From positions 1 to 56,092 of the forward strand of contig CAYQPF010000016.1 in NCBI GenBank assembly GCA_964419225.1: a stretch of 56,092 nucleotides of DNA, read 5' to 3'. This DNA is from CAYQPF01 sp964419225 (GTDB lineage Bacteria; Cloacimonadota; Cloacimonadia; Cloacimonadales; CAYQPF01). The number at the start of each line of letters is the position of its first letter. Position 1 is the stretch's first letter. Shown in pieces: positions 45,491-53,824 of this stretch. The position numbers and the translations under genes were made by a program. Below the pieces are notes generated by a model. The model ran no database searches. It was not told where the DNA came from and saw only the letters and a program-made list of their open reading frames with translations.

Positions 45491-46996
45491 ATGAAAATAA
45501 TCATAATTAATCTTGTGCTGCTCATGAGTATTGCAGTTCTTACTGCTAATATAGAACCCTATTCTGTTGAAAATTTAAAGCTAACCGATATTAATTCTCT
45601 GTCACTTGGTTTAACAACTTCTTCAAATGGACAATTTTCCAATGTTAATTCGAGCAATTCTGATTCCAAATTTTTTGATTCAAAATCAAATTTACAACTT
45701 GTTCTCTCACGAAGAATTGCCAATGAGAAATATGACTTCTCCTTATCTCCCATGTTAACTTTTAAAAATGCTTTTCAACAAACAAAATCTTCTTATCAGT
45801 ACGAGGCCGACACTACTTCGAATTATTACACATTGAAGCAAAAAAGATTTATAAATGAATATAGTCTGATTCCAAAACTGAATGCCCAATATACTGTCTA
45901 TTTTAACTCCTGGTTTCTCAAAACTTCCAATGTAACTGAGTTTTCCAAGTATAGAAGAAGTCACAGAGACTATGAGTCAGACAGTCTCACTTATAAACAA
46001 ATGACAGACAACAGAATCATTGACAACGATTCCAAAATTAGTATGGGATATGGCAGATTGTTTTCTTACAAAGAATCCTATTTGGCTTGGATCGCTCTCA
46101 AAGATATGGATCAGGAAGGTTATCTGAACAGAAATGTTACTGCTGCTGAAATTGATGATTTAGCCAAAATCATGTTTTCATTGCAATCTGTAAATAACGC
46201 AAGCTTGATCGACAAAAACAGAAAACAACTCAGCCTCCTTATGCAGTATCTCAAGAATTCCGGGTTTGTAAAACCGGAAGCAGAAGCAAAAGCAATGGCT
46301 GTTCTGCTTGATACCTGGGAACTTGGTGAAAATTATAAATCATCTTATTATTACAATAATAAACTCTTCCCTGATAAAAGTTTTGGATGTGTTTATGAGG
46401 TTGAACCCTTTTTCAACTGGGCTGAGAGCAAAACGGATAATGATTACTACATGCATCAAATGCCTCCTGCTCGAACCAATACTCAAAACTACCGTTATAC
46501 AGCAAATGGTTTCAAATTAGGATTACAAATCAAAAAACCTGTACACAATGTTTGGTTACTAAACAATAAAACTGATTTTTATATCGGCTGGTGTGATGTT
46601 AACTATCATCGTTCAAACTCTTTTAATACAAACACAGATAACAATGACATCTTCTGGAAACCTTATACGAAGGGTGTCTTAGATTTTTCCTTAACTTATT
46701 TTCCCGGGGTTCGAAGTATTATCACAACATTTTACACATTATCTTTTGAGGAAAATTTCCTGGAGCTTCCATATCACTCAACTGAAGAACACGGCTATTA
46801 TAAAACGTATTATCAAGATCATCTTTTCTTTAAATCAGAAATCGGCATAAATGCAAACTATTTGATCAGTAAAAATGCCAGCCTCTCAGCACGTACAACT
46901 TATACTAATGATTATCGTAAATTGTTAGCAACTAAAGTCGCAACAAGACTCTCAAATTTATCTTCCTCCCTGTATATCCAATATACTCTTTTTTGA
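45491..46996 (+). CDS. Family A outer-membrane barrel protein, gene B2 of the second pair
   Basis: The protein has 501 residues, with signal peptide 1-20 (IAVLTAN) and then PYSVENLKLTDI. The helical block has GYGRLFSYKESYLAW, AAEIDDLAKIMFSLQSV, LIDKNRKQLSLLM and LDTWELGENY. The barrel region includes DFYIGWCDVNYH, DFSLTYFPGVRSI and the final SLYIQYTLF. AGGAGGATAA precedes the ATG. It is the counterpart of the gene at 42278 and completes the A-B-A-B order. Unknown function. Confidence 0.85.
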   Translation: MKIIIINLVLLMSIAVLTANIEPYSVENLKLTDINSLSLGLTTSSNGQFSNVNSSNSDSKFFDSKSNLQLVLSRRIANEKYDFSLSPMLTFKNAFQQTKSSYQYEADTTSNYYTLKQKRFINEYSLIPKLNAQYTVYFNSWFLKTSNVTEFSKYRRSHRDYESDSLTYKQMTDNRIIDNDSKISMGYGRLFSYKESYLAWIALKDMDQEGYLNRNVTAAEIDDLAKIMFSLQSVNNASLIDKNRKQLSLLMQYLKNSGFVKPEAEAKAMAVLLDTWELGENYKSSYYYNNKLFPDKSFGCVYEVEPFFNWAESKTDNDYYMHQMPPARTNTQNYRYTANGFKLGLQIKKPVHNVWLLNNKTDFYIGWCDVNYHRSNSFNTNTDNNDIFWKPYTKGVLDFSLTYFPGVRSIITTFYTLSFEENFLELPYHSTEEHGYYKTYYQDHLFFKSEIGINANYLISKNASLSARTTYTNDYRKLLATKVATRLSNLSSSLYIQYTLF

Positions 46997-47047
46997 TAAA
47001 AAAATATAAGGAACAAGAGGGTTGTCCCCAAAATACAAACTCTTCCT

Positions 47048-47069
47048 GGGCTGACGTGGGAGTCAGCCC
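47048..47069. terminator. Hairpin after family A (GGGCTGAC/GTCAGCCC)
   Basis: An 8-bp stem encloses loop GTGGGA and is followed by CCTAC. It has the same loop and tail as 15340-15361, with an A-T pair in place of a C-G pair in the stem. Confidence 0.5.
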
Positions 47070-47109
47070 CTACAATTACATACCACAAGAAACCCAAAAC
47101 ATTCAGATC

Positions 47110-47200
47110 TCTTCCCCTGTCCATGTTAGTCTGTGAAAGTCCGTGCAAGTCCGTGTCACAACTCTCAACTTTCAACTCTCAACTCTCAACTCTTCCCCCC
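47110..47200. repeat. Phrase repeats before family B
   Basis: A 10-nt phrase (GTCCATGTTA, GTCTGTGAAA, GTCCGTGCAA, GTCCGTGTCA; about 47119-47158) is followed by a 7-nt phrase (CAACTTT, CAACTCT; about 47165-47190). Both are the same word types as at 40469-40605. Confidence 0.75.
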
Positions 47201-47219
47201 CATTCCCCAATCTTTTTCA

Positions 47220-47277
47220 TTGACAATCTATTATCAAATCTGAAAATCTTACTGAAGATAATCTTTGTGAGGATTTA
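47220..47277 (+). promoter_or_regulatory. Shared array promoter and leader, copy 3
   Basis: TTGACA (47220-47225), a 17-base spacer and AAAATC (47243-47248), followed by the leader ATCTT-ACTG-AAGAT and GTGAGGATT. It differs at only a few positions from the family A promoters although the gene behind it belongs to another family. Confidence 0.75.
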
Positions 47278-48819
47278 ATGTATAAACTTAGCTTCTCTCT
47301 TTTACTTTTCCTCTGTTTCAGCCTTCTGACTGCAGCAGATCTGCAGCAGATTAAGGTCACCTGGTCCAGGAATGATCATGTCCCCCTGAATATTAAACAA
47401 ACTTCCATCATCTTTTCCTCGTCCATTCCAAATCTTAAATTCTTCGACTATTCCACTGAAAGTGAACTGGACAGCCTCCACTATGATCAGGAAAACAAAA
47501 CCTATACAATCATTACCAGTTTGCATAAATTGCATTTAAGTATCAGGGCTAAAGACTTCATGGAAAAAGAATTTATCTGGCGTTTTAAAGATGCCCGTAA
47601 GATATACTATTCAATCGACCCGACTCCTTTGAACTGTGATAAGGATCCCGGGACTGTCCTCATAAATACTACACCCAATAATGCCAATATCAAATTTATG
47701 ACCAAGATCACTAATAATACCTTGTCCCCTTACATTTTTGTGGGAAAAAATAATGAAACATGTAGAATTACTATCAGCAAAAAGAATTTTGAGACAATTG
47801 ACACTACCTTTGTCGTTGATGGTACTAAATTCCAGGTACTGCATTTCGAATTACGCTCCCTGAATACAGTCACTTTTAACGTCAATTATGCACCTGCAAA
47901 TGCCAAAGTATATCTAAACAATACCTTTGCCGGATTTACACCTTTGAGATTGAAATGGCCCAATGGATTGAAACCCCATACCAGTTATCAATATAGAATT
48001 GAGCGTGAATCTTGTGTTAGTAAATCAGGATCCTTTGATACCGATACTCTCTCTGCTGTAAATCTGACTGGAGAACTGGAAGAACTCCTTGTTGCCAGTG
48101 AAGAGCAGGTAGAGATTGAGCGTAAAACCATTATTTCCAGCCTTATCGGATGCTATCCCAACCCGGGATTCCCGGATTTTAAACCTGCCTTTCTCTACCT
48201 TAATGCAGAACCGGCAGTCTCTGTCCCCGGTCTGTTTGAATATAAGGAAATGTTTTCCCTGATCACGAATAAATATCCTTTTTATATTGGACTGACTACC
48301 AATATCTTTGGTCCTGTAGTAATCGCCAAGGATTTTTATACGATAGACTGGATGAGTCTGGGTGGTGTTTTACAGGTAGAAGCAAAAGACAGCAAGTATA
48401 AATCCTCTCTGGAAATTACCGCAGGCTATATCATGCTGAATGAACAAAAGAAAAATTACCACGGTAAAAGTGTAGTTTATGGAGAGTTCGGCGGTAATTT
48501 CTTAGTAGAAGCCAAGGATATCAACAAGAGCTGGATCCCTGCCGAAGTAAAATTTACTCTGGATTATGAGATCAGTAAAACTCTGTCATTCAACCTGATT
48601 GCAGGAGGATTCTTCTTAAATAACTCTAAGTATTTTGCTTATAAAGGCTGGTATCTGAAAGAGGATTTACTCAATTGGCAACCAATTTACGGAACTCCAT
48701 ATCCTGAAAGGATCAATCAAAAATTTGGTCTTCCTGAGAAATATAAATTCATGCCCTACATTGGCATTGGCATTAATTTCAAATCCACCCCTGACGGTAA
48801 ATACCTCCTGGGGATTTAG
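47278..48819 (+). CDS. Family B PEGA-barrel outer-membrane protein, gene 1
   Basis: The protein has 513 residues with signal peptide 1-19 (SLLTAAD). An N-terminal beta domain begins LQQIKVTW and contains SSIPNLKFFDYS. A first PEGA-like repeat starts at about 120 (PGTVLINTTPNNANIKF) and a second at about 203 (VNYAPANAKVYLNNTFAG). From about 280 the protein is barrel-like (YPFYIGLTTNIFGPVVIAKDF, AEVKFTLDYEISKTL). It has a conserved end shared by all five family members (NQKFGLPEKYKFMPYIGIGI). PEGA domains are small surface-layer-type modules. I know no named family with this full layout. It heads a five-gene series with very short gaps. Confidence 0.85.
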   Translation: MYKLSFSLLLFLCFSLLTAADLQQIKVTWSRNDHVPLNIKQTSIIFSSSIPNLKFFDYSTESELDSLHYDQENKTYTIITSLHKLHLSIRAKDFMEKEFIWRFKDARKIYYSIDPTPLNCDKDPGTVLINTTPNNANIKFMTKITNNTLSPYIFVGKNNETCRITISKKNFETIDTTFVVDGTKFQVLHFELRSLNTVTFNVNYAPANAKVYLNNTFAGFTPLRLKWPNGLKPHTSYQYRIERESCVSKSGSFDTDTLSAVNLTGELEELLVASEEQVEIERKTIISSLIGCYPNPGFPDFKPAFLYLNAEPAVSVPGLFEYKEMFSLITNKYPFYIGLTTNIFGPVVIAKDFYTIDWMSLGGVLQVEAKDSKYKSSLEITAGYIMLNEQKKNYHGKSVVYGEFGGNFLVEAKDINKSWIPAEVKFTLDYEISKTLSFNLIAGGFFLNNSKYFAYKGWYLKEDLLNWQPIYGTPYPERINQKFGLPEKYKFMPYIGIGINFKSTPDGKYLLGI

Positions 48820-48823
48820 AAAT

Positions 48824-50479
48824 ATGCAAAGAATATTATTACTCCTGATTCTTATTATATCAACTTCCTTGGGAGCAGAAATCCTGCAGGAATTCAAAAT
48901 AACCTGCATGTTCACAAAATCAAATGATTCAGCCTATAAGAGGCCTCTTAAAATCCATTTTTTAACTACAATTCCTGGTCTAAAATTATTCGAGGAAAAT
49001 AATGGGAAAGATGAAGCTCTTGATAAGATAAAAACCAAAGGATTTTTAGCACCAAACTATGATGCGAATGTTCTCTTTCAAATCCAAAATCCTGACTCAG
49101 CACTGACAGATCTGGACTCTCTTTGCTATGCTAGTCCTCCTTCAACCAGAGATAATCCCTATTTTAGGTATTCAGAAAATCTTTTTGCTGTTATCCTGAG
49201 AGCTCCGAATCATATGGAAAAGCATTTTGAATGGAGTTACAGTGATCTTAGTGATATTTTCTTCTTAGTTGAATCTGTTCCTTTCCAATACCCTCAGGAA
49301 CCTGAAGCAATATTGCTTAGCTCTTCCCCATCCAACGCTGAGATCAGTTTGGGATTCAATCCCTTTAAAAAGTATAAGACTCCCTACACTTTTCACGGAT
49401 CGCCCGATAAAATCAGAAAACTCACAATCAAACTTGACGGCTATCAAACAGTAGATACAACATTTTCTACAGCTCAAGATTCTTTTAAAGTGCTCCATCT
49501 TGATCTAATACCGGAAAAAAGAACTGAATTAATTGTTGATTTCGATCCAATACCGGCAGAAGTCTCCTTAAATTTTAAAAAAGCAGGGAATTCTCCCCTG
49601 CATTTATATGGGTCTCGTGCTCTTAAACAAAAATCCTGGTACTATTATTCTGTTAGTGAAAAAAACTATATCACCCATAGCGATCTGTTATATACAGATA
49701 CCCTGTCCACACTTATTTTAAAAGGAAGTCTGGACTGGGATAAAGAAACATATGAGTTTAAAACAGATAGGAGCTTTTCAATTACCAGCTTATTTTTAGT
49801 AATGCTTGCCAAAAATGAAGTTGATTGTTATATCGGCTACTTAAATATTAAGAACAGAACTGCGATCTCTTTTCCCCTTGGTCACGAATTAGACAGTATT
49901 CATCCTGACTTGTCTGATTCCGTTCAATTTTACACAGGTCTGGGATTCTCAATACTAAGTCCAATAATAGTGAATGAAAAATTTTGGATCAGCAACCTAT
50001 TCAATTATAAGATCTTTTGGCTTTTGCAATCTCCGGGAAAACTTCTGCAAACTCAGTTAACATTTAGAACAGGATTATCCTTTTTATCTGAGTATAGAGT
50101 TGAGTATAACAAAAAGGGTCTTATTTATGGACACCTCTATTCGAATCCTCATGGTTCTCACCTTTTTAAGGAATACGAAAAAAATACTTTTGTTCCTGCA
50201 GAATTTAATCTTTCTACTGATCTATATATTACAAAAAACTGGATTTTCTCTTTTAATGGTGGAGCTTGGTTTTTGTTAGATACTCATTTTCTCAATAAGG
50301 AGAAATTTTATTACAAATCTGAGATTAATATCTGGCAAAACGATATTAATGCCCCTACACCCCAAAGTATTAACAAAAAAATTTATCTTTCACAACAGTC
50401 TAAAATACTTCCCTACTTTGGGATTACACTTCGTTATAAATCTCCTGAGAATGGTAAAATGAAAGCTTGGTGGTTTTAG
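48824..50479 (+). CDS. Family B PEGA-barrel outer-membrane protein, gene 2
   Basis: I place the start at 48824 (MQRILLLLILIIST), 4 bases after the previous stop; a longer frame running into the upstream gene lacks a signal peptide at its start. The protein has 551 residues. It has signal peptide 1-18, LQEFKITC, TIPGLKLFEENN, a PEGA-like repeat (PEAILLSSSPSNAEISLGF), a second one (VDFDPIPAEVSLNFKKAG), and a barrel ending LSQQSKILPYFGITLRYKS. It is the most diverged family member and carries an extra loop near residues 60-110. It would be exported and inserted in the outer membrane; function unknown. Confidence 0.82.
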   Translation: MQRILLLLILIISTSLGAEILQEFKITCMFTKSNDSAYKRPLKIHFLTTIPGLKLFEENNGKDEALDKIKTKGFLAPNYDANVLFQIQNPDSALTDLDSLCYASPPSTRDNPYFRYSENLFAVILRAPNHMEKHFEWSYSDLSDIFFLVESVPFQYPQEPEAILLSSSPSNAEISLGFNPFKKYKTPYTFHGSPDKIRKLTIKLDGYQTVDTTFSTAQDSFKVLHLDLIPEKRTELIVDFDPIPAEVSLNFKKAGNSPLHLYGSRALKQKSWYYYSVSEKNYITHSDLLYTDTLSTLILKGSLDWDKETYEFKTDRSFSITSLFLVMLAKNEVDCYIGYLNIKNRTAISFPLGHELDSIHPDLSDSVQFYTGLGFSILSPIIVNEKFWISNLFNYKIFWLLQSPGKLLQTQLTFRTGLSFLSEYRVEYNKKGLIYGHLYSNPHGSHLFKEYEKNTFVPAEFNLSTDLYITKNWIFSFNGGAWFLLDTHFLNKEKFYYKSEINIWQNDINAPTPQSINKKIYLSQQSKILPYFGITLRYKSPENGKMKAWWF

Positions 50480-50480
50480 T

Positions 50481-52118
50481 ATGTCCAAATTCATCATTTT
50501 ATTATTCTTATGTGGTTTTACGTTTCTTAATGCTTCTCTCTTAAATGAAATAAGAGTTACCTGTCTTACTGAAGATCCCATAGCTGATCCAAACCCTGAT
50601 TATACCTGTTTTAACTTTAAATCAGCAATTCCCAACCTAAGATTCTTTGATAATTACGATAATGAAATTTCTGCTATAAAATATGATAAATCCACTCAGA
50701 CTTACCTGTATTTAACCAATAAAACATACGTAAAATTATATCTCAGAGCACCAGGTTATAAAGAGTACGAATTTTATTGGAAACATCATCACCCGGATGA
50801 ACGTTACTTCGAAAATAAAGAGAAATGGTACAATCAGACATATCCCGCTATAAAAAAGATTCTGGCTGAATTGGATAGTATTCATCTGGCAAAAGCTCAT
50901 AAAATCTTTTATACAGTTGAAGCAGTTCCCCTTTCCTGTGCTGCAAAACCAGGTACTGTGCTGATAAATCCTACCCCAAATGATGCAAATATCCGCATCA
51001 TCCCTCCCGCAGAACTTGATCTGACCTCCGGAATCGTTTCCGGTAACCCTAAAATTACTTATTCTCTAACTATCGATAAAATCAATTATCACCAAGTAGA
51101 TACCACCTTCACCATAGATGAGAAATCCTTCAAAATCCTTGATATCCAATTGCAGCCCTTAAAAAAAACTATTGTTTATTTTAACTATCTGCCCTATGGC
51201 TCGACTGTCTTTCTCGACTCAGATGAAGTCGGAAAAACTCCCCTTGAACTAAAATTAAACCCCAAAATGACCTATGCATATAAAATATCCCGTGATTTCA
51301 GAGAAACAAAAGAAGGATTCTTTGATACTGATACTTTAGCTGTAATCACTCTTGAAGGAGAATTAGATCGGGCTGAAATGCCCTCCGAAATGAAGGTAAT
51401 GGGCTATGAGTATTCGAATATAAGAGGATTTCATGGTTTCTTTCTTCAGAACTATTTGATTGGCAATTTAAGCGAGTGGGATTTTTATACTCACTATATA
51501 CAAATAGACCAACAGCCTTCAATAAGTCCTCCGAGTTTAATCAAAGGATGGGCTGCAAAGACCTTTATCCCTGGAAATAACAATATCTTTTTTGGCTGGG
51601 GTGGAAGTTTCCTGAACGGGTTTATCAGCAAAGACTTTTACATTTGTAACTTCCTCAGTTTGGACAATATTCTTATGCTGGAATCAACCAATACAAGATT
51701 TAACAGCATACTTACTTCCAGTTTCGGGTTAAACTTTCTGAACGAAAATATTGTTCGCAATTATCACAATCGAAATGTCATTTATGGCAGTTTTGTTACT
51801 TATCCGGATGGAACTGAATATTTCAAGCATAAAGAAAGGATTAACACCTGGATACCTGTTACCATAGATTTAACTTCTGAATTTAAAATCAGTAAATCCT
51901 GTTATCTCAGTTTCAGAGCTGGAGAAATGCTTTTAGGTAATAATCGCAATAATTATAATTCTACTAATAAATGGTATTATCGGGACGAAATCAAGAATTG
52001 GGAAGCATCTTTGTCTGTGCCTCAACCTCAGGCAATCGACAAAAAGTTTGGTCTCCCCCAGAAATACCTGTTTATGCCCTACATCGGCCTCGGTATTCAT
52101 TATCGGTTTGGGAACTAA
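50481..52118 (+). CDS. Family B PEGA-barrel outer-membrane protein, gene 3
   Basis: The ATG is one base after the previous stop. The protein has 545 residues. It has signal peptide 1-18 (GFTFLNAS), LLNEIRVTC and AIPNLRFFDN. An insertion of about 40 residues rich in charged and aromatic residues (HHHPDERYFENKEKWYNQ) precedes the first PEGA-like repeat (PGTVLINPTPNDANIRI). The second follows as YLPYGSTVFLDSDEVGKT. The barrel ends DKKFGLPQKYLFMPYIGLGI then HYRFGN. The 3' end of this gene left a fossil copy at about 53760-53816. Confidence 0.85.
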   Translation: MSKFIILLFLCGFTFLNASLLNEIRVTCLTEDPIADPNPDYTCFNFKSAIPNLRFFDNYDNEISAIKYDKSTQTYLYLTNKTYVKLYLRAPGYKEYEFYWKHHHPDERYFENKEKWYNQTYPAIKKILAELDSIHLAKAHKIFYTVEAVPLSCAAKPGTVLINPTPNDANIRIIPPAELDLTSGIVSGNPKITYSLTIDKINYHQVDTTFTIDEKSFKILDIQLQPLKKTIVYFNYLPYGSTVFLDSDEVGKTPLELKLNPKMTYAYKISRDFRETKEGFFDTDTLAVITLEGELDRAEMPSEMKVMGYEYSNIRGFHGFFLQNYLIGNLSEWDFYTHYIQIDQQPSISPPSLIKGWAAKTFIPGNNNIFFGWGGSFLNGFISKDFYICNFLSLDNILMLESTNTRFNSILTSSFGLNFLNENIVRNYHNRNVIYGSFVTYPDGTEYFKHKERINTWIPVTIDLTSEFKISKSCYLSFRAGEMLLGNNRNNYNSTNKWYYRDEIKNWEASLSVPQPQAIDKKFGLPQKYLFMPYIGLGIHYRFGN

Positions 52119-52121
52119 ATC

Positions 52122-53660
52122 ATGAAAAAAATATTATTACTTCTCCTTTTCTGTAATCTCCTTTTCAGTATCTTTACCCTACAGGAACTGCAGGTTACAC
52201 CAATAAAGAATGATCTTACAAATAATTCAGACACATTCTATATTTATTCAACAATACCTAATCTCAGATTTTATCCCCGTGGTGAAACCTTTGAGTTCGA
52301 TTATGTTAAATACGATTCACTCGAAGCTGTTTATGAGATCTATGATCCTGATATCACATACAGGTTCACGATCAGAGGATCGGGATTCGTCGAAAAGGAA
52401 TTGCAGCTTAGGGGTTCAATAAATAATTATAAAGTTGAAGCAATTCCCTTAACCTGCGTCCAGGATCCTGGAACTGTCCTCATCAATACGACTCCTGCAG
52501 GTGCAAACATCTACTTTAAAACCCGTCCTTTTGGAGAAGAAACCTCTCCTTTCCTTTTTAAGTGGAAAGAAAGTAAAATTAATCGTGTTACCATCATTAA
52601 AAAGAATTACCAATCTGTGGATACATCCTTTGTAATCGATGCAAATAATTTCACAGTTCTGGATGTTACACTTGAGCCTCTTGTAACAAAGACAAAAACA
52701 ATTACTGATCAACAAAACACGGTAGAAAATTTTACCGTTGATTTTAAACCAAGTGGATCTAATATAATTATTAACGGTGAAAAAATTGGCTATACTCTAT
52801 TTCAAAGAAAACATTTTCTAACAGGCTTAAAGAAAAATACACATTATTCCTATGAAATCTCTAATTATCATTATCACACTTACACTGATTCTTTTTACAC
52901 AGATACTCTGTCCACTATCAAACTTGAAGGCAATTTAGTGTATGATTCAACCAAATATTATACAGATAATTCGAATTATCGGCAATATTTTAATGGCTTA
53001 CTAACCGGCTATGCACAGGTTCTGAAAATAGAGGGTAACTATTCTTTAACCTTACCCGGGCTTATAGAATATGGTGAATTTTTACCGTCTCAGCCAGATT
53101 CCAAGTATCTATACTCAGGTTGGGGATATACTATGGTAAGCCACATTACAATTAACAAAGTGTTTTGGATGGCTGACTGGCTTAGTATGAATAAGTTTAT
53201 CCTTTTCGAAACTACAGATAAAAATATCAGAGCAAAGCTTAACTTTGATCTGGGGTTGAAATGGATGTATGAATTCAAAAAGGAGAAGAATGGTAAAGAT
53301 CTGGTTTATGGTGAAGCAAGTAATAATCCTGATGGTACCCATAATTTTAGTAAAACAGATATCCTTGATTGTTGGGTTCCTGCAGAGGTAAATTTTTCTT
53401 TAGAAGCAAGACTGAGAAAAAATATTTACTTCACAATCAATGCTGGGGGATGGATTTTAAATCGATCAGGCTATTCTCCAAAGAAAAAATGGTACTACGA
53501 AACAGATATTACTGATTGGAAAAATGATAACACCTTACCATTACCAGCAGATATCAATGAAAATATCGGATTGCTCCAAAAACATGGCTTTCTTCCTTAT
53601 ATCGGTTTCGGGATCCACTATTCGCCCAATCATACTGGTGCAATGTGGAAAGGCATATAA
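52122..53660 (+). CDS. Family B PEGA-barrel outer-membrane protein, gene 4
   Basis: The protein has 512 residues with signal peptide 1-17 (NLLFSIFT), then LQELQVTPI and TIPNLRFYPRGETFEFDY. The first PEGA-like repeat is PGTVLINTTPAGANIYFKT and the second VDFKPSGSNIIINGEKIGYT. The barrel ends NENIGLLQKHGFLPYIGF. Its first 200 residues are almost the same as in gene 5, also in DNA, but the barrel halves are clearly different. The start is 4 bases after the stop of gene 3. The function is unknown. Confidence 0.85.
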   Translation: MKKILLLLLFCNLLFSIFTLQELQVTPIKNDLTNNSDTFYIYSTIPNLRFYPRGETFEFDYVKYDSLEAVYEIYDPDITYRFTIRGSGFVEKELQLRGSINNYKVEAIPLTCVQDPGTVLINTTPAGANIYFKTRPFGEETSPFLFKWKESKINRVTIIKKNYQSVDTSFVIDANNFTVLDVTLEPLVTKTKTITDQQNTVENFTVDFKPSGSNIIINGEKIGYTLFQRKHFLTGLKKNTHYSYEISNYHYHTYTDSFYTDTLSTIKLEGNLVYDSTKYYTDNSNYRQYFNGLLTGYAQVLKIEGNYSLTLPGLIEYGEFLPSQPDSKYLYSGWGYTMVSHITINKVFWMADWLSMNKFILFETTDKNIRAKLNFDLGLKWMYEFKKEKNGKDLVYGEASNNPDGTHNFSKTDILDCWVPAEVNFSLEARLRKNIYFTINAGGWILNRSGYSPKKKWYYETDITDWKNDNTLPLPADINENIGLLQKHGFLPYIGFGIHYSPNHTGAMWKGI

Positions 53661-53692
53661 GCACAACCCCGCATAGAATTCAGGAGAAACTA

Positions 53693-53824
53693 ATGCTCTT
53701 AGATAAAACAAAGATCACTTACAAATGGGCGGATTCAGTAAAAGCTAATCTTTGGAGACAATCTCGACTCAATTTCCTTTGCTTGATATTGCTCTTCATT
53801 ATCGTTTTGGTATCTAAAGCATGA
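53693..53824 (+). pseudogene. Fossil duplication junction: 5' end of the GNAT gene joined to the 3' end of a family B gene
   Basis: CAGGAGAAACTA then ATGCTCTTAGATAAAACAAA copies the ribosome site and first 13 or so codons of the acetyltransferase gene at 55434. The frame continues for 43 codons to a TGA that overlaps the ATG of the next gene. In another frame the end of this stretch (about 53760-53816) reads FPLLDIALHYRFGI then TAA. This matches FMPYIGLGIHYRFGN at the end of gene 3, including its spacing to the next ATG. So it is not a working gene but the seam of a tandem duplication that created gene 5. Confidence 0.8.

Noticed and set aside
53693..53824. Functional small membrane protein of 43 residues
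   Set aside because: Its start copies the acetyltransferase gene and its end copies a family B gene in another frame, so the frame is a by-product of duplication.
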